A stretch of DNA of 64,000 bases from Melittangium boletus DSM 14713 (GCF_002305855.1 NZ_CP022163.1:5704292-5768291); one strand, 5' to 3'. Positions 9,078 to 19,100 are shown, counted from the first letter of the stretch. Numbers and translations are program-made. Notes: generated by a model not told the origin, from the letters alone.

Positions 9078-9222
9078 CGTCCCCGAGCGATAACACACCC
9101 TGGCCTCTTCTCGTCCAGGGGGCTTGCCTTCCAGGAGGAGGCGACTGGTCCCCGCCTGGCCGGCTGGTGGGGATGCGCCTGGGGGGGATGTGCACCCTGA
9201 CCCCGAGACTTAGACTGATGAT

Positions 9223-10635
9223 GTGAGATCCGAGCGGCGGTGGGACGTCCTGGTGGTAGGGGGCGGGGCGAGTGGGACGTTGCTGGCGGTCCAGCTCTTG
9301 AAGAGCGCCTCGGGCCCCCTGCGGGTGGCGCTTCTGGAGCGGTCGAGCCGGACGGGTCCGGGTCTGGCCTATTCCACGCGCGCTTCCAGTCATCTGCTCA
9401 ACGTTCCCGCGGGGAAGATGAGTGCCTTCGCGGAAGACCCCGAGCATTTCCTGCGCTGGATGCGCCGCGTGGCCCCGGACACGGCGGCCTGTGACTTCGT
9501 CCAGCGTCGGCGCTACGGCCAGTACCTCGAGGCGGTGCTGCGCACGGCCCGCAGGCACGCGGCGCCGGGGGTGAGCCTGGAGCTCCTGAAGGGAGAGGCC
9601 GTCTCCTTGTCCCGGGTGGAAGGGGGCGGCTTCCAGGTGGAGCTCGCCGAGGGCTCGCGGCTCGAGGCGCTCCGGGTGGTGCTGGCGGTGGGCAACGCCC
9701 AGCCCGCGGATCTCCCGGTGGAGGACGGAGGGCTCTTCTCGAGTCCCCGCTACATCCGCTCGCCCTGGGCTCCGGGTGCCCTGGACGGCATCCAACCCCA
9801 CCACCCGGTGCTGCTCGTGGGCACGGGCCTGACGATGGTGGACACGGTGCTCTCGCTGGCCGAGCGCCACCATGAAGGCCGCATCCACGCCTTGTCCCGG
9901 CATGGCTTGCTTCCCCAGGTGCACCGCCCTGGCGCCGTGGCCGGCGTCCCGGACTTCTCCGCGCCCCGCCATGTCCGCTCCCTGCTCAGGACATTGCGGC
10001 GCGAGGTCGCGCGCGCTCCGGAGGACTGGCGGGGGGTCGTGGATGGTTTGCGGCCCGTGACGGCCTCGCTCTGGAGGGATCTGTCCCCCGAGGAGCGGCG
10101 CCGCTTCCTGCGCCACCTGCGCGCCTTCTGGGACGTGCACCGCCACCGCATGGCCCCCGCGGTGAACGAGACCCTGCGGCAGCTCCAGCGCACCGGCGTG
10201 CTGCGCATCCACGCGGCGCGGGTGCGGGGCTTCCGCCCGTTGGACGAGCACTGGGTGGACGCACGGGTCCGGCCCCGGGGCGCCGCGCACGAGACGTCCC
10301 TGCGCGTCCAGCACGTCATCAACTGCACGGGTCCGGATGCGTCCCTGGGCCGGGGCCATCCGCTGCTGCGCACGATGCTCGGCTCCGGACTCGCCCGGAT
10401 GGACGCGCTGGGGCTCGGTCTGGCCACGGACGGGGAGGGCGCGCTGCTCGACGCGCGGGGCCGCGTGTCCGACGGGCTCTTCGCGCTGGGACCCCTGCGC
10501 CGGGGCGAGCTGTGGGAGAGCACCGCCGTGCCGGAGCTCCGCGCGCAGGCCGCCTCCCTGTCGCTGCGGCTGGCGCGCGAGTTCACGCCGCGCCCCGGCC
10601 TGTCCGCCCCCGCCGCCACGCTCCCCTTGTCTTAG
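9223..10635 (+). CDS. FAD/NAD(P)-binding protein (NAD_binding_9 type)
   Basis: 470 residues. The N-terminal Rossmann motif DVLVVGGGASGTLLAVQLL binds FAD. GTGLTMVDTVLSLAERH is a second dinucleotide-binding motif. NCTGPDAS near residue 370 and LFALGPLRRGELWESTAVPE are hallmarks of this group, which is related to hydroxyacylglutathione-hydrolase-linked and SidA-like flavoproteins. The reaction is unknown. Start is GTG at 9223 with a weak ribosome site. The next gene begins 13 nt after the stop, so the two are probably co-transcribed. Confidence 0.75.
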   Translation: MRSERRWDVLVVGGGASGTLLAVQLLKSASGPLRVALLERSSRTGPGLAYSTRASSHLLNVPAGKMSAFAEDPEHFLRWMRRVAPDTAACDFVQRRRYGQYLEAVLRTARRHAAPGVSLELLKGEAVSLSRVEGGGFQVELAEGSRLEALRVVLAVGNAQPADLPVEDGGLFSSPRYIRSPWAPGALDGIQPHHPVLLVGTGLTMVDTVLSLAERHHEGRIHALSRHGLLPQVHRPGAVAGVPDFSAPRHVRSLLRTLRREVARAPEDWRGVVDGLRPVTASLWRDLSPEERRRFLRHLRAFWDVHRHRMAPAVNETLRQLQRTGVLRIHAARVRGFRPLDEHWVDARVRPRGAAHETSLRVQHVINCTGPDASLGRGHPLLRTMLGSGLARMDALGLGLATDGEGALLDARGRVSDGLFALGPLRRGELWESTAVPELRAQAASLSLRLAREFTPRPGLSAPAATLPLS

Positions 10636-10648
10636 GTGAGGACACCTC

Positions 10649-12136
10649 ATGGGCCTTCAAATCCACACGGAGACCTTCGCGGACGAGGAGTACGGACGGT
10701 TCAGCCAGCGGCTCGCCGAATGCCTCGTGGCACTGCGCGAGGTGCTTTCACGGCCGGGCTTCGGGGTGGGGCCGCACTCGCTCGGCGCCGAGCTGGAGAT
10801 GTTCCTCGTGGACGCCCATGGCCGGCCGCTGCCGATCAACCTGGACGTGCTCGGCCAGACGAAGGATCCCCGGGTGACGGTGGAGATCGGCCGCTTCAAC
10901 CTCGAGTGCAACCTGCGGCCCGGCCCCTTCGCGGGACGCCCCTTCACGGCGATGCGCGCGGAGCTCGAGAGCGCGCTCGCGGAGGTGCGGCGCGCGGCGG
11001 CCACGAAGGGCGCGCGCGTGGCGGTGACGGGCATCCTCCCCACGCTGCGCGAGGCGGACCTGGGTCCGGGAGCGCTCACGGCCCTGCCGCGCTACCGGGC
11101 CATGGCGACCTCGCTGCGCCGCAACCGGGGCGAGGCGCCGATGCGCATCGTCATCAAGGGGGAGGATTTCTTCTCCGAGGAGTGGGACGACGTCTCGCTG
11201 GAGGGGGCCAACACCTCGTTGCAGTACCACCTGCGCACCAACCCGGCGGACTTCGCGCGCCTGTACAACGCCTGCCAGTTGGTGACGGCGCCGGTGTTGG
11301 CGGTGAGTGGCAACTCGCCCTTCCTCCTGGGGCGGCGGTTGTGGGACGAAACGCGCGTGGCGCTCTTCCGGCAGGCGGTGGATGACCGGGGCGAGGTGTC
11401 CCCCGATGCGCCCCGGCCCGGGCGCGTCACCTTCGGGCATGGGTGGGTGCGCGAGGGTGCCTGGGAGCTGTTCGCCGAGTCGGTGGCGCTGCACGCACCG
11501 CTGCTGCCCGTGGTGGGTCGGGAATCACCCCTGGAGGTGGTCGCCCAGGGGGGCGTTCCCCGGTTGGACGAACTGAGGCTGCACCAGGGGACGGTCTGGG
11601 CGTGGAACCGGGCCGTCTACGACCCGTCCGACGGAGGCCATGTCCGCATCGAGATGCGCGCGCTGCCCGCGGGCCCCACGGTGGAGGACATGCTGGCCAA
11701 CGGGGCGTTGTTGCTGGGGCTCACCCTGGGCCTGAGCGGTCAGGTGGACGCGCTGCTGCCCGCCATGCCCTTCGCCTACGCCCAACAGAACTTCCTGCGC
11801 GCGGCCCGCGAGGGCCTGGACGCGATGCTGTTGTGGCCGGAAAGCCACCTCTCGCCCCCGCGGCCAGTCCCCGCGCCGGTCCTGGTGGAACGGCTACTGC
11901 CCGTGGCGCGCGAGGGGTTGCTGGGAGCGGGGGTGGAGCCCGACGAGGCGAACGCCCTGCTCGGCGTCATCCAGGCCCGGTTGCGCGCCGGGTGTACCGG
12001 CGCACGCTGGCAGCGGAAGATGTTGGCTCGCCTGGAAGCCCACATGCCCCGGGCCGACGCCCTGGGGGCCTTGTTGGAGCGCTACCTGTCCCTCGCGGCG
12101 TCCGGCAGGCCGGTCCACGAGTGGCCTTGGGACTGA
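10649..12136 (+). CDS. Glutamate-cysteine ligase (GCS2)-family protein
   Basis: 495 residues. GAELEMFLVD near residue 48 and EIGRFNLECN near residue 85 are the acidic metal/ATP-binding motifs of the GCS2 carboxylate-amine ligases; SGNSPFLLGRRLWDETRVALFRQ (given here only as the SGNSPFL and DETRVALFRQ ends) is also typical. Members join glutamate to an amine, usually cysteine. Whether this one makes gamma-glutamylcysteine or another gamma-glutamyl compound cannot be told. It sits 13 nt behind a flavoprotein gene, suggesting a shared transcript. Nothing looks truncated. Confidence 0.78.
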   Translation: MGLQIHTETFADEEYGRFSQRLAECLVALREVLSRPGFGVGPHSLGAELEMFLVDAHGRPLPINLDVLGQTKDPRVTVEIGRFNLECNLRPGPFAGRPFTAMRAELESALAEVRRAAATKGARVAVTGILPTLREADLGPGALTALPRYRAMATSLRRNRGEAPMRIVIKGEDFFSEEWDDVSLEGANTSLQYHLRTNPADFARLYNACQLVTAPVLAVSGNSPFLLGRRLWDETRVALFRQAVDDRGEVSPDAPRPGRVTFGHGWVREGAWELFAESVALHAPLLPVVGRESPLEVVAQGGVPRLDELRLHQGTVWAWNRAVYDPSDGGHVRIEMRALPAGPTVEDMLANGALLLGLTLGLSGQVDALLPAMPFAYAQQNFLRAAREGLDAMLLWPESHLSPPRPVPAPVLVERLLPVAREGLLGAGVEPDEANALLGVIQARLRAGCTGARWQRKMLARLEAHMPRADALGALLERYLSLAASGRPVHEWPWD

Positions 12137-12232
12137 AATGACGTCCTTGTCGCTTCGACCCTTGCGACCAGCCCCGCACCTTTGCGACGCTCGGCACCTC
12201 TTGCATGCCCCTCGTTGCGTTGGTGTGCCCTG

Positions 12233-13327
12233 GTGAGTGAGCCTGTTGCTGCGAAGGTCCTCGTCGTTGAGGACAACCGGACGATGCTGGCCCTGATGCA
12301 GTACTACCTGAGCAAGGACTTCACCGTCTTTCTCGCCAGGTCCGCTGAGGAAGCGCTCGAAGTGCTTCAGCGGGAGCAACTGCACGCGGTCGTATCGGAT
12401 CAAAACCTCGGAGACGGGCTCATGGGGGTGGATCTCCTCAAGCGCGTCTCCGAACTCCAACCCCATGCCGCGCGCATCCTGGTGACGGCATCCCAGAAGC
12501 TGGAGGACGCCCAGAAAGCCATCAATGAAGCGCGGGTGAACCACTTCCTCACCAAGCCCTTCACCGAGCAGGAGCTCAAGAACACGGTGGGACAGGCGGT
12601 GCACAACGCCGCCCTGGTGGCCATCCGCGACAAGATGGTGCACGAGCTCAAGGAGCAGCTGGGGCTGCGTCCCGCGCACAAGCCCGCCACGGGCCGCTCG
12701 TCCCTGTCGAGCACGCGCATCAAGACGGTCGAGCCCCGCTCGCCCGAGTCCCGCGCCGCCTCCCAGTCGCTCATCCCCGAGAGCGAGCGCCTGGCGTTCC
12801 GCGATGGCCTGACGGGGCTCTACAACCACCGCTACTTCCAGGAGGCGCTGAGCGCCGGCCTGTTGAGCGCGCGGCGCCGCGAGCAGAAGCTGGTGCTGTT
12901 GCTCATCGACATCGACGGCTTCCGCCACCTCAACCTCACCCGGGGCTACGCCGAGGGCGACAAGCTGCTGCGCCGCGTGGCGCAGTTGGTGACGGATCTG
13001 ATGGAGGACCCCGTCACCCACGCGCGCAGCGACAACTCGTCGGAGATCGCCGCCCGGTACGACTGGGACGTGTTCGGCGTGGTGCTCTGCAACGCGGACG
13101 TGGAGCGGGCCCTGCACTACGCGGAGCGGCTGCGCAAGGCGGTGGAGGAGCTGGACTTCCCGGAGGGCACCGGCGCCGCGGTGGGCGCGGTGACGGTGAG
13201 CGCCGGCGTGGCCGTGTTTCCGGATCAGGCCCGGACCGAGCAGGACCTGGTCTCCGCGGCCGAGCGGGCGCTGCGCGCGTCCAAGGCGGCCGGACCCAAC
13301 CGCATCTTCGTGGCCCCCAAGGGCTGA
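12233..13327 (+). CDS. Response regulator: receiver plus degenerate GGDEF domain
   Basis: 364 residues. The receiver domain (about 8-120) has the acidic pocket VVEDN, phosphoacceptor Asp56 (VVSDQNLG), the switch Thr in VTAS and Lys in TKPF. A 50-residue linker follows. The GGDEF-like domain (about 185-364) keeps LTGLYNHRYFQE and LLIDIDGFRHLN, but the signature is RYDWDVFG where active enzymes have (R/Y)GGDEF. It therefore probably does not make c-di-GMP and may bind a nucleotide or a partner instead. GTG at 12233 is the likely start because upstream residues are not receiver-like. No kinase gene is adjacent. Confidence 0.85.
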   Translation: MSEPVAAKVLVVEDNRTMLALMQYYLSKDFTVFLARSAEEALEVLQREQLHAVVSDQNLGDGLMGVDLLKRVSELQPHAARILVTASQKLEDAQKAINEARVNHFLTKPFTEQELKNTVGQAVHNAALVAIRDKMVHELKEQLGLRPAHKPATGRSSLSSTRIKTVEPRSPESRAASQSLIPESERLAFRDGLTGLYNHRYFQEALSAGLLSARRREQKLVLLLIDIDGFRHLNLTRGYAEGDKLLRRVAQLVTDLMEDPVTHARSDNSSEIAARYDWDVFGVVLCNADVERALHYAERLRKAVEELDFPEGTGAAVGAVTVSAGVAVFPDQARTEQDLVSAAERALRASKAAGPNRIFVAPKG

Positions 13328-13340
13328 AGAAACCGACGCT

Positions 13341-13366
13341 TCCGCCCGGTTGTCGACACGGGCGGA
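13341..13366 (+). terminator. Hairpin after the receiver/GGDEF gene
   Basis: TCCGCCCG and CGGGCGGA form a perfect eight-pair stem around a 10-nt loop, 14 nt after the stop codon. A second GC stem (CTCCCC-GTA-GGGGGG) follows immediately. There is no T-run. Confidence 0.5.
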
Positions 13367-13390
13367 GGGACTCCCCGTAGGGGGGGTTGT

Positions 13391-13430
13391 CTCCCAGGGG
13401 GGGCGGACGCATATGTGCGGCCCCTGGGAG
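13391..13430 (+). promoter_or_regulatory. Perfect 10-bp inverted repeat covering the ribosome site
   Basis: CTCCCAGGGG (13391-13400) and CCCCTGGGAG (13421-13430) are exact reverse complements separated by 20 nt, with a smaller CGCA-TATG-TGCG palindrome in the loop. The GGGAG at the end of the second arm is the best ribosome-binding site for the ATG at 13439. As RNA the hairpin would hide that site; as DNA it could be an operator. This is inference. Confidence 0.5.
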
Positions 13431-13438
13431 CCAAGAGC

Positions 13439-14362
13439 ATGCAGATGCCCACCGTGATGTCCTGGTTGACCCGCCTGTCGCTCGCCGCCGCGCTGAGCGC
13501 CTGCTCGTCGGCGTCCGCCCCGCGAGAGTCCTCCTCCGCTTCCCAGGAAGAGCTCGTCATCCAGACACCCGTGGCCTCCCGCTCCTTCGTGTCCTTCCCG
13601 GCGCTGGGCTCGCCCACGCCCGTGCAGGTGGCGGGACAGTTGAGCGTGCCCCAGGGGGCCTCGGAGCGGCTTCCCGCGGTGGTCATCGCCCATGGCTCGG
13701 GCGGCGTGGACAGCCGGGGCGCCTTCTATGCCCGGGCGCTCAACGAGGCGGGCATCGCCACGTTGGAAATCGACATGTGGTCCGCCCGCGGGCTGTCCGG
13801 GGGCGCGGAGGGGCGGCCCCAGGCCGTCTCCGAGACGCTGCCCGACGCCTACGGCGCCTTGAAGTTCCTGTCCGCCCACCCCGCCATTGACGCCTCGCGC
13901 ATCGGCATCATGGGGTTCTCATGGGGCGGGGTGATGTCGATGCTGACCGCCACCCGGGAGAACGCCGCCCGGGCCGAGGCGGGCCAGCACTTCGTGGCCC
14001 ATGCGCCCCTCTACCCGGTGTGTTGGGTGTACAACCGCGTGCCCGGCTATGCGTTCGGGGATCTCACCGGAGCCCCCGTCTTCATCCAGGCGGGCACGGC
14101 GGACACGTACGACGCGCCCGATTCCTGCCGGGCGCTGATCGACAGCCTGAGCCACGCGGACAGCAGGAACCTGACCCTGACCGTCTACCCCGGGGCGACG
14201 CATGGGTGGGATCGGCTGGAGCCGGCCCGTCAGATCGAGGATCCCTACGCGCATCGGGGCCAGGGCGGCGCGGTGGACCTGGTGCCTTCTCCCGAGTCGG
14301 CCCTGGAGTCGCGCAAGGCCCTGGTGGCCTTCTTCCAGCGCGCCTTCGAGCTCACGCCCTGA
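13439..14362 (+). CDS. Dienelactone-hydrolase-like lipoprotein
   Basis: 307 residues. The signal peptide MSWLTRLSLAAALSACSS ends in a lipobox (LSAC), so the protein should be lipid-anchored. The alpha/beta-hydrolase fold shows the oxyanion region IAHGSGGVDSRG, the nucleophile elbow GFSWGGV (Ser; dienelactone hydrolases usually have Cys), DTYDAPDSC near the acid and the catalytic His in GATHGWDR. Likely a surface or periplasmic esterase or carboxymethylenebutenolidase relative. ATG at 13439 is chosen for GGGAG eight nt upstream, which lies inside the inverted repeat at 13391-13430. Converges on the RDD-protein gene. Confidence 0.82.
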   Translation: MQMPTVMSWLTRLSLAAALSACSSASAPRESSSASQEELVIQTPVASRSFVSFPALGSPTPVQVAGQLSVPQGASERLPAVVIAHGSGGVDSRGAFYARALNEAGIATLEIDMWSARGLSGGAEGRPQAVSETLPDAYGALKFLSAHPAIDASRIGIMGFSWGGVMSMLTATRENAARAEAGQHFVAHAPLYPVCWVYNRVPGYAFGDLTGAPVFIQAGTADTYDAPDSCRALIDSLSHADSRNLTLTVYPGATHGWDRLEPARQIEDPYAHRGQGGAVDLVPSPESALESRKALVAFFQRAFELTP

Positions 14363-14371
14363 GCCCGCGCC

Positions 14372-14965
14372 TCAGGCGTCCTTGCCCACGTGGATGACCT
14401 TCGTGTCCGCGATGTAGTCGTGCAGGCAGCGGCTCGGCTCGGCGAAGATGACGAGCGAGTCGACGAGGTTGAAGACGTTGCACGTGGCCGAGCCGATGAT
14501 CGCCGGGACGACGTTGCGCAGCACGAGGAGCCGGCCGAGTCCCACGGGGCTTCCATCCATGCGCACCACCTTGATGCCGACCATCCGCTTGCCGAACGTC
14601 TGTGCGTGCTCGAGGAGCACGTAGAGCTGGTAGCAGAGGACGAACACGAGCGCCCCCCCTCCGAACAGGATCGCGCCCCAGTCCTTGTCCACCGCGGTGC
14701 CCAGGAGGATTCCCACGAACATGGGGAGCACCACGAAGAGCTGATCCACCATGACCGCGCCCAGCCGGCTCGAGCGGGTGGCCAATTGGGGCTCGGTGCG
14801 TGGCAGGCAGTCGGTGCAGTAGTCCTGCCGGTCCGCGCCCACCTGGAAACACAGCTCGCAGGCGTAGTTGCCACATCGGTTGCAGATGGTGGCGGCGGAG
14901 CGCTCGGGATGGATGGCGCACTGCGCCCCCCGAGGCTCGGAGTCCATGGACATGGGCTGGGACAT
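14372..14965 (-). CDS. RDD-family membrane protein with N-terminal zinc finger
   Basis: 197 residues. The first 55 carry a cysteine/histidine-rich module with B-box-like spacing (CAIHPE, CNRCGNYACELC, YCTDC), probably binding zinc. The rest is an RDD domain: RSSRLGAVMVDQL with the first transmembrane helix, a second helix, then TFGKRMVGIKVVRMDG and further hydrophobic segments. RDD proteins are small inner-membrane proteins; some are implicated in ion transport. A zinc finger fused to RDD is common in myxobacteria but its function is not known. Confidence 0.8.
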   Translation of the reverse strand: MSQPMSMDSEPRGAQCAIHPERSAATICNRCGNYACELCFQVGADRQDYCTDCLPRTEPQLATRSSRLGAVMVDQLFVVLPMFVGILLGTAVDKDWGAILFGGGALVFVLCYQLYVLLEHAQTFGKRMVGIKVVRMDGSPVGLGRLLVLRNVVPAIIGSATCNVFNLVDSLVIFAEPSRCLHDYIADTKVIHVGKDA

Positions 14966-15006
14966 GCACCGGATATTCGCAGTGGAGCCCTTGGCTCATC
15001 AAGGTC

Positions 15007-15756
15007 TCAGCCCCCGGACTCCTCCTCGCCCCCTCGGCGCAGGCCCAGCCTCCGTCGCAGCTCCCGGGCGGATTGGCGGCTCACCTCCACGGTGTGTCCG
15101 CGCCCCGTCCGCGCCAGGTAGCCCCCCGTCTCCAGGGGCTCCAGCCGGGTGACGTGGGCGAGGTTGAGCAGGGCGCGGCGGTGCACGCGGTGGAAGCCCT
15201 CGGTGGGCAGGCGCTCCACCAGCTCCTGCAAGGAGAAGTCGGTGAGGTAGTCGCCCTGGGTGGTGAAGACGGTGACGAGCTCGTCCTCGAGCGTGGCGTG
15301 GGAGATGGCCTCCGGCGCCACGAGGACGATGCCCTGGCGGGTGGGAATGGGCAGCCGGTCCAGGGGCCTGGCGGAGGCCTCTGCCGGAGGCGAGAGCCGG
15401 GCGCGCACCCGCTCCAGGGCCTTCTGCAGGCGCGAGGCCTCCACGGGCTTGAGCACATAGTCCACGGCGCCGTGCTCGAAGGCCTCCACCGCGTGGTCCG
15501 CGTGCGCGGTGACGAAGATGACGTGGGGGCCACTCGGGGGCAGCAGCGCGAGCGCGTCCAGGCCGCTGAGCCCGGGCATGTGGATGTCGAGCAACACCAC
15601 GTCCACGCCGCCCGCGCGCACCATGTCGAGCACGGCGGCTCCATCGGAGGCCTCGCCGCACACGGTGATGCCGGGCAGGGCCGCCACCAGACGCGCGAGG
15701 CGCTTGCGGGCGACGAGTTCGTCGTCGGCGATGAGGACGCGCAGGGGAGGACTCAC
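15007..15756 (-). CDS. LytTR-family response regulator
   Basis: 249 residues. The receiver domain (about 5-120) has ADDE, phosphoacceptor Asp57 (LLDIHMPG), VTAH and Lys in VLKPVE. The LytTR DNA-binding domain (about 140-240) is visible as YLTDFSLQELVERLP, FHRVHRRALLNLAHV and GRGHTVEVSRQSARELRRRL. Start is GTG at 15756. LytTR regulators normally pair with a LytS-type histidine kinase; none is adjacent, but one is encoded at 48492-49541. The 40 nt downstream hold nothing else. Confidence 0.9.
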   Translation of the reverse strand: MSPPLRVLIADDELVARKRLARLVAALPGITVCGEASDGAAVLDMVRAGGVDVVLLDIHMPGLSGLDALALLPPSGPHVIFVTAHADHAVEAFEHGAVDYVLKPVEASRLQKALERVRARLSPPAEASARPLDRLPIPTRQGIVLVAPEAISHATLEDELVTVFTTQGDYLTDFSLQELVERLPTEGFHRVHRRALLNLAHVTRLEPLETGGYLARTGRGHTVEVSRQSARELRRRLGLRRGGEEESGG

Positions 15757-15861
15757 GCGCTGGAAGTGTAGGCCACCTCCTGGCTCCCGGGGGAGTCGCG
15801 CACGCTTGCCAGCGGGTGCCTCGAACGCGGTACGCTCCGCCTCTCAGGAGAGAGCGCGGGC

Positions 15862-16191
15862 ATGAGGTATTCAGCGGTCAGGTGGTTGCACCCGGGCCAG
15901 GACTTCCCCGTCCTGCTGTTGAGCGAGCACGACGACGCCGGCTGGGAGCAGCGAAAAGTCGACGTCTACCGGGATGGCCGGGTGGGCTTCGCGGATGCGC
16001 AAGAGGCCCATGAGACGCAACTGGCCTGTGTGCGCATCCCGGGGTTGGACGATGTGGCCAAGGAAATGGCCTTCGATCCCACGGTGCTCACGCGCGAGGA
16101 GTTCGAGCACCACTGGGCGCGGCGCAAGTCGGGCGGCACCGATTACTGGAAGTCCGTCCTGAGGTCCCACGGGAGAACCCCCGGGCCCTGA
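15862..16191 (+). CDS. DUF6881-domain protein
   Basis: 109 residues starting MRYSAVRWLHPGQDFPVLL. The pattern LLSEHDDAGWEQRKVDVYRDGRVG followed by a conserved EEFEHHW near the C-terminus is the signature I recall for DUF6881 (shown here in part: EQRKVDVYRDGRVG). The domain is small, acidic and soluble; related small proteins often occur as immunity-like or accessory proteins, but no function is established. Start at ATG 15862 is supported by AGGAGAG upstream. Its last 104 bases lie antisense to the 3' end of the giant surface-protein gene. Confidence 0.65.
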   Translation: MRYSAVRWLHPGQDFPVLLLSEHDDAGWEQRKVDVYRDGRVGFADAQEAHETQLACVRIPGLDDVAKEMAFDPTVLTREEFEHHWARRKSGGTDYWKSVLRSHGRTPGP

Positions 16192-19100
16192 GCGTCAGCA
16201 GCAACGCGACGAACCCGAACGCGCCGGAGGCATCACCCGTCGCGCCGCAGCCACAGCCCTGGGGCTCTTCCTCCTCCATGGCGAGCTGGAACGCCAGGCG
16301 TGCCTCGTCTCCGTCATCGTCGATGACCCGGGTGATGACGGTGATGAGCCCGTAGCGGTTGGGCCGCCACTCGAAGGTTCCGTCCGCGGAGAGCGCGCCG
16401 TCCGTGCTGAGCAGCTCCCACCGGAGCGGATCATTCACCGCCGCCGCGTCCGTGGCGGCGAGCTTCACGGTGAGCGGCTCGCCCTTGTGCGCGATCACCC
16501 GGTCCTGGGGCAGGGGCACGGGCCAGGCGTTGTGGACGCGGACAGGACGCATGCCCACCCACGAAATCCCCTGGGGGCCGGAGGCGATCACCGTGACGGT
16601 GTAGAGGCCATTCTCCGCCCAGGCGTGGCGGGCGGTGGGTCCCTCGGCGGGGGCGGTGCCGTCGCCGAAGTCCCAGGTGTAGGTGAGGGGCGTGGCGGAC
16701 TCGTCGACGCGGAAGGCGAGCGCCGAGCCCTCCTCCGCCTCGACGACGGACGACGCGGCCCCGTCTGGAGCGAGCACCCATGTGTCCGCGCCGCGCACCC
16801 GGAGCCGCAGGGCCGTGGTGGCCTCCTCGGTCTCGGTGGTGGCCGTGAGGTGGACCATGTAGACGCCCGGGGCGGAGAAGGCATGCAGGGGCAGCTCCTC
16901 CTCGGAGGTGTTTCCGTCGCCGAAGTCCCACTTCAAGGTGATGGGCGCTCCGGCTTCATCGATGGCGTTGGCGTAGAAGCGCACGCTCTGCCCCTGCTCG
17001 GGACGGCGGGAGTCCACGGCGGCGCTGACGGTGAGCGAGCGTTTGGCCACGGTGAGCCGGACCTCGGCGGAGGTGGCTCCCTGGCCGTCGGACACGGAGT
17101 AGGTGAAGTGCGTGGTGCCCTCGAAGCCCCGGGGCGGCGTGTAGACGAGATCCGGCGCCGTGCCGGTGAGCGTGCCCACCTCGGGAAGGGTGAGGACGGA
17201 GAAGGCGAGCTCCCCTCCATCGGAATCGCTGCCCGTGAGGTAGATGGGCGAGGGGTTGCCCGCGGGGAGGGTGAGCTCCATCGCGTTCGCCACGGGCGCC
17301 TCGTTCACGTGCGTGACGTCGAGGGACACGATGGCGGGCGCGGAGGTGGCCTGGCCGTCGGAGACGGTGAAGGTGAAGGAGTCCGCGCCGTGGTAGCCGG
17401 ACTCGGGCGTGTAGACGAGGTCCGGCGCCGTGCCGGTGAGCGTGCCGTGCTCGGGCTGCGTCACCACGGTGAAGCTCAGGCTGTCGCCGTCCACATCGGA
17501 GCCCGTGAGGGTGAGGGCCTTGGCCGTGCCTCGCTCCGTGGTGAGGGATTGGGCCCGCGCCACGGGGGCGTCGTTCACCGGCGTGACGGTCAGGGACACC
17601 GTCGCGGGCTCGGACCGGGTGTGGCCATCGAACACGGTGAAGGTGAAGGAGTCCGCGCCGTGGAAGTCGGCGGCGGGCGTGTAGACGAGGTCCGGTGCCG
17701 TGCCGGTGAGCGTGCCGTGCTCGGGGCCCTTCATCACGGTGAAGCTCAAGCTGTCGCCGTCCTCATCGGAGCCCGTGAGGGTGAGGGACTTGGGCGTGTC
17801 CTCCTCGGTGGTGAGCGACTGGTCCGCCGCCACGGGCGCGTCGTTCGCGGGGGTGACGGTCAGCGAGACCGTGGCGGGCTCGGACGAGGCCTGTCCGTCG
17901 GAGACGGTGAAGGTGAAGCTGTCCGTGCCGTGGAAGTCCGGCGCGGGCGTGTAGACGAGGTCCGGCGCCGTGCCGGTGAGCGTGCCGTGCTCGGGCTGAG
18001 TCACCACGGTGAAGCTCAAGCTGTCGCCGTCCACATCGGAGCCCGTGAGGGTGAGGGACTTGGGCGTGTCCTCCTCGGTGGTGAGGGCTTGCGCCAACGC
18101 CAGGGGCGCGTCGTTCACCGGGGTCACGGTGAGGGAGACCGTGGCGGGCGCGGAGGTGGCCTGCCCGTCGGAGGCGGTGAAGGTGAAGCTGTCCGTGCCG
18201 TGGAAATCCGGCGCGGGCGTGTAGACGAGGTCCGGCGCCGTGCCCGAGAGCGTGCCGTGACGGGGCCCCGACAGCACGTTGAAGTCCAGCGGGTCTCCCT
18301 CCACGTCGGAGCCCGTGAGCGTGAGGGCCTTGGGCGTGTCCTCCTCGGTGGTGAGCGACTGGGGCGAGGCCACGGGCCGGTCGTTCACCGGGTAGATGGT
18401 GAGGGAGACGGTGGCGGGCGCGGAGGTGGCCTGCCCATCGGAGACGGTGAAGGTGAAGCTGTCCGGGCCGTGGTAGTCCGGCGTGGGCGTATAGGTGAGC
18501 GCGGGGGCCGTGCCGGTGAGCGTGCCGTGCTCGGGCGCCGTCACCACGGTGAAGCTCAGGCTGTCGCCGTCCACGTCGGAGCCTGTGAGGGTGAGGGCCT
18601 TGGCCGTGTCTTCCGCCGTGGTGAGGGCCTGGGCCCATGCCACGGGGGCGTCGTTCACCGGCGTGACGGTGAGGGAGACGGTGGCGGGCTCGGAGGAAAC
18701 CTGCCCGTCGGAGACGGTGAAGGAGAAGCTGTCGGGCCCGTGGTAGTCGGCGGCGGGCGTGTAGACGAGGTGGGGCGCCGTGCCGGCGAGCGTGCCGTGC
18801 TCGGGCGCCGTCACCACGGTGAAGCCCAGGCTGTCGCCATCCACGTCGGAGCCCGTGAGCGTGAGGGCCTTGGACGTGTCCTCCTCGGTGGTGAGGGCTT
18901 GCGCCAAGGCCTGGGGCGCGTCGTTCACCGGGGTGACGGTGAGCGTGACGGTGGCGGGCGCGGAGGCGGTCGTGCCATTGGTGACGGTGAAGGTGAAGCT
19001 GTCGGGCCCGTGGTAGTCGGCCGAGGGCGTATAGGTGAGGTTCGGGGCCGTGCCCGTGAGCGTGCCATGGGTGGGCGGAGTGGCGATCGCGTAGGTGAGG

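Noticed and set aside
8199-9200. Plus-strand open frame across rlmN
   Set aside because: Composition shadow of a confident radical-SAM gene on the other strand.
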